Below are positions 3,756-6,470 of a stretch of 6,470 bases of DNA, piece after piece. This DNA is from Desulfocapsa sp. GTDB taxonomy: Bacteria; Desulfobacterota; Desulfobulbia; Desulfobulbales; Desulfocapsaceae. Where the stretch lies: NCBI GenBank assembly GCA_029934915.1, contig JAOZLI010000154.1:1-6470 (forward strand), written 5' to 3'. Below the pieces are notes generated by a model. That model had not been told where the DNA came from. It did no database searches and saw only the letters and a program-made list of their open reading frames with translations. How positions within the stretch are numbered: position 1 is the first letter of the stretch; each line of letters begins with the position of its first letter. A program made the position numbers and the translations under genes.

Positions 3756-6470
3756 ATGAAATTTTCGGATAAACTTTCTTTAATTATTGCGACCACCGGC
3801 ATAAGTGTTTTGATCCTGTTCTCTTATGTAACATACAGAGTGAACGATAACACTCTTATGAAAATTCAGCTTCTATATAGCCAATCTATTGCCACTGAAA
3901 TTGCTGAAGACATCGATCATATTCTGGCTGAAAAGGTAAAAACGGCCCTGACTCTTGCTAATACTTCAAGCATAATAGATGCCTTACTTGCCAGCAACCT
4001 CTCTTACGCTGCGATGTCAGATGATAAAAGAAGTGAAACCATAGCACACCGTAATCACACTTGGAAATCCATAACGGACCCCGCTGATCAGTATATTTTA
4101 AAATTCACAGATAACGCAGTGGCACATGCTTTACAAAAGCAACAGGAGATCCTGCCGGGGGAATATGGAGAAATCTTTCTGACCAATAAATTTGGCACCC
4201 TGGTCGCATCCACAGCAAAATTGTCAACCTTTGCTCATGGTCATAAATACTGGTGGTTGGGGGCCTATAATAACGGTGAAGGGGGAATTTTTTTTGATGA
4301 TCGAGGCTATGATGACAGTGTTGGCGGCTATGTTCTTGGGCTTGTTGTTCCCATTAAAAAAGAAACAGAAATAATTGGGATATTGAAATGTAATCTTAAT
4401 CTCATCGGTAATATCAGTGAGTTACTCTCCATTGCAGAGGACTCATCCATTGGCAGATTTAAATTGATTCGCTCCGGTGGTATGGTTGTCTTTGAAGAAG
4501 GTGTTGAACCGTTGAGCACAAGGATTTCTGATCCGCTAATTACGCATATAAAAAGAAAAAATAGTGACTCAATAGTTATTACTGATCGTGATCAGAAGGC
4601 TCTTGTGGGACTTGCAGAAATTCAATTAACGGCCGGGGGAAAGGAATATGGTTTCGGAGGATCATTTGAATCTGTTGATCATAAAAAAGGAAATACGGGA
4701 GAGTCCTGGTATGTTCTTTGCTTTCGGCCGCTTGACGAAGTTCGGGCCCCCATTATTCAATCGTTTAAGGCGCTTGTTGCCATAGGTCTTACTCTGGTTC
4801 TTGTGTTGGCATTTGTCTCTTTTCGGGTAGGACGAAAAATTGCTACTCCACTTGCAATATTGAACAAAGCCACCGAAAAGATAGGTGAGGGTAATTTTGA
4901 ATATAGAGTGACAATAGAAGGGCAGGATGAATTTGGTAAGTTGGCTCACTCCTTTAATCATATGACCAAAACACTTCAACAAACCACCACGAGTATTAAA
5001 CGCTTGGAAGAAAGCGAAGAACGATGGCAATTTGCTCTGGATGGCAGTCGTGACGGCGTATGGGATTGGAACCCGATAAGTGATACGGTGTATTTCTCCA
5101 ACAACTGGAAAGAGATGCTTGGTTACAGTGGGAGCGAAATTTCAGATACATTGGAAGAGTGGGATAAACGTGTTCATCCAGATGATAAAAAACAATGTTA
5201 TCTTGATTTAAACAGGCATCTCAACGGCGAGACTCTATTCTATGAAAATGAGCATCGGCTGTTGTGTAAAGACGGCAAGTATAAATGGATCCTTGATCGT
5301 GGAAAGGTTATGGCCTGGTCGGAAGAGAACAAACCTCTGCGGGTGATTGGTACGCATACCGATATCAGTGAGCGAAAGCTGGCCGAGAAAGAAAAAGAGA
5401 AATTGATCACTCAACTGAACCAGGCCCAGAAAATGGAGGCCATTGGTACTCTGGCTGGAGGGATTGCACATGATTTTAACAATATTCTCAGTGCAATTCT
5501 CGGGTATAGCGAAATGGCAAGGGAGGCGTTGTCACCAGACAGTCAACCCGACCAGGATATTCAGGAAGTGATCACGGCAGGAATGCGAGCCAAGGATCTG
5601 GTACAGCAAATCCTCACCTTCAGTCGTCAGACAGAACGCGAGCTTATTCAGATTCAGATCCAATATCTTGTAAAAGAGGCTATTAAATTATTGAGACCTA
5701 CCATTCCGTCCACCATAGAGTTACGGCAAAATATTCACAGTGGCTGCGGTTCTGTTTTTGCCGATCCCACACAGATTAATCAAATAATCATGAATCTCTG
5801 TACCAATGCCAGTCATGCCATGGGAGACGATACCGGTGTGTTGTATCTCGCTGTGGAACCCATTGCAGTGGAGCCAGGTGATACAGATTATGATGATCCT
5901 TTTGATGTTTTGGCCGGTCGTTATGTGCGGCTAACGGTGAGTGATACAGGCCATGGCATGAGTCGTGATGTTATGGACAGGATGTTTGATCCGTTTTTTA
6001 CCACAAAGGGCGTTGGTGAAGGAACCGGCCTGGGGCTAGCCGTTATCCACGGTATCGTTAGAAGCTATGATGGTTTTATTAAGGTTAACAGTGAATTGGG
6101 GCAGGGGACAACCTTTCAAATTTATCTGCCGGAACTCGAACATAGTCATCAGGCAGAGGTCGTCGTGCAAGCAGATGAGCGCAGTCATGGCCAGGAGCAT
6201 ATACTCGTTGTTGATGATGAAGAGATTCTTGCAAATATGGTAGAACGAATGCTTGTCAGCGTGGGATATACCGTTACCTGTTGTACAGACAGCAGGTTGG
6301 CCTTGGATCTGTTCAAAGCTGAACCCGATAAGTTTGATTTGATTCTGACAGATATGGCCATGCCGAACATGTCTGGTAAGGTATTAACCCAAAAAATATT
6401 AGCCATCCGGCCAGATGCTGTCATTGTCATCTGTACAGGGTTCAGTAATAGTCTTGATGAAGATGATGTT
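3756..6470 (+). CDS. Hybrid sensor histidine kinase (dCache-HAMP-PAS-HisKA-HATPase-REC), 3' end cut off
   Basis: One frame stays open for 905 codons from ATG 3756 to the window edge, so the C-terminus is missing. Order: TM1 (about 8-28); periplasmic dCache-like sensor (about 30-335) with the YWWLGAY signature at 165-171; TM2 (339-358); HAMP (359-410, with DEFGKL at 391-396); PAS/PAC (424-541, with HPDD and DISERK at 536-541); HisKA with GGIAHDFNNIL and phospho-acceptor His572; HATPase with N-box Asn680 and Asn684, DTGHG at 730-734, FDPFFTTK and GTGLGL at 756-761; then REC with Asp820-Asp821, phospho-acceptor Asp866 and Thr894. All key kinase residues are present. The conserved REC lysine would lie just past the edge. 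It should sense a periplasmic small molecule, unknown here, and pass phosphate from His572 to Asp866; no Hpt or partner regulator is in the window. GGGA eight bases upstream is a weak ribosome site. TTG 3753 is an alternative start. Confidence 0.93.
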   Translation, partial: MKFSDKLSLIIATTGISVLILFSYVTYRVNDNTLMKIQLLYSQSIATEIAEDIDHILAEKVKTALTLANTSSIIDALLASNLSYAAMSDDKRSETIAHRNHTWKSITDPADQYILKFTDNAVAHALQKQQEILPGEYGEIFLTNKFGTLVASTAKLSTFAHGHKYWWLGAYNNGEGGIFFDDRGYDDSVGGYVLGLVVPIKKETEIIGILKCNLNLIGNISELLSIAEDSSIGRFKLIRSGGMVVFEEGVEPLSTRISDPLITHIKRKNSDSIVITDRDQKALVGLAEIQLTAGGKEYGFGGSFESVDHKKGNTGESWYVLCFRPLDEVRAPIIQSFKALVAIGLTLVLVLAFVSFRVGRKIATPLAILNKATEKIGEGNFEYRVTIEGQDEFGKLAHSFNHMTKTLQQTTTSIKRLEESEERWQFALDGSRDGVWDWNPISDTVYFSNNWKEMLGYSGSEISDTLEEWDKRVHPDDKKQCYLDLNRHLNGETLFYENEHRLLCKDGKYKWILDRGKVMAWSEENKPLRVIGTHTDISERKLAEKEKEKLITQLNQAQKMEAIGTLAGGIAHDFNNILSAILGYSEMAREALSPDSQPDQDIQEVITAGMRAKDLVQQILTFSRQTERELIQIQIQYLVKEAIKLLRPTIPSTIELRQNIHSGCGSVFADPTQINQIIMNLCTNASHAMGDDTGVLYLAVEPIAVEPGDTDYDDPFDVLAGRYVRLTVSDTGHGMSRDVMDRMFDPFFTTKGVGEGTGLGLAVIHGIVRSYDGFIKVNSELGQGTTFQIYLPELEHSHQAEVVVQADERSHGQEHILVVDDEEILANMVERMLVSVGYTVTCCTDSRLALDLFKAEPDKFDLILTDMAMPNMSGKVLTQKILAIRPDAVIVICTGFSNSLDEDDV

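Noticed and set aside
4192..6430. Several short frames on both strands inside the kinase region
   Set aside because: They are all shadows of the 905-codon kinase frame, whose domains and catalytic residues run unbroken through them.
1..6470. CRISPR arrays, tRNA or rRNA genes, insertion sequences, toxin-antitoxin or defence genes
   Set aside because: I looked on both strands for repeat-spacer arrays, clover-leaf ends, transposase motifs and known defence domains and saw none.

Overview
The window looks like an ordinary stretch of chromosome from a Gram-negative, environmental bacterium. Moderate GC content, a two-gene PilZ cluster, a PAS-containing hybrid histidine kinase with a large periplasmic sensor, and the GAATATCGAATGTCGA-type intergenic repeat all point towards Desulfobacterota (Desulfobulbales-like). 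That assignment is inference from gene style only; no marker in the window fixes the taxon.

Layout: (1) 1-86 is the 3' flank of the PilZ operon and holds a short 16-bp direct repeat. (2) 87-1465, minus strand, holds two paralogous PilZ proteins. They are read from a good sigma70-type promoter (1520-1548) and joined by a 1-base TAGTG stop/start overlap. (3) 1466-1668 is a divergent intergenic region with a leftward terminator-like hairpin. (4) 1669-2686, plus strand, holds rsmE (16S rRNA m3U1498 methyltransferase) and an overlapping small arginine-rich protein built on an acid-Arg-Arg hexad. (5) 2652-3575, minus strand, is a RarD-type EamA transporter that converges on the arginine-rich gene and overlaps its 3' end by 35 bp. 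(6) 3576-3755 is a second divergent intergenic region. (7) From 3756 to the window edge, plus strand, one uninterrupted frame of 905 codons encodes a hybrid sensor histidine kinase: TM, dCache-like sensor, TM, HAMP, PAS, HisKA, HATPase and a REC domain cut off by the edge.

The genes fall into independent units: cyclic-di-GMP reading (PilZ pair), ribosome modification (rsmE), metabolite export or uptake (rarD) and two-component signalling. I see no defence system, mobile element, CRISPR array, tRNA or rRNA. The least explained item is the acid-Arg-Arg repeat protein translationally linked to rsmE. Nothing here amounts to a clearly new multi-gene system.
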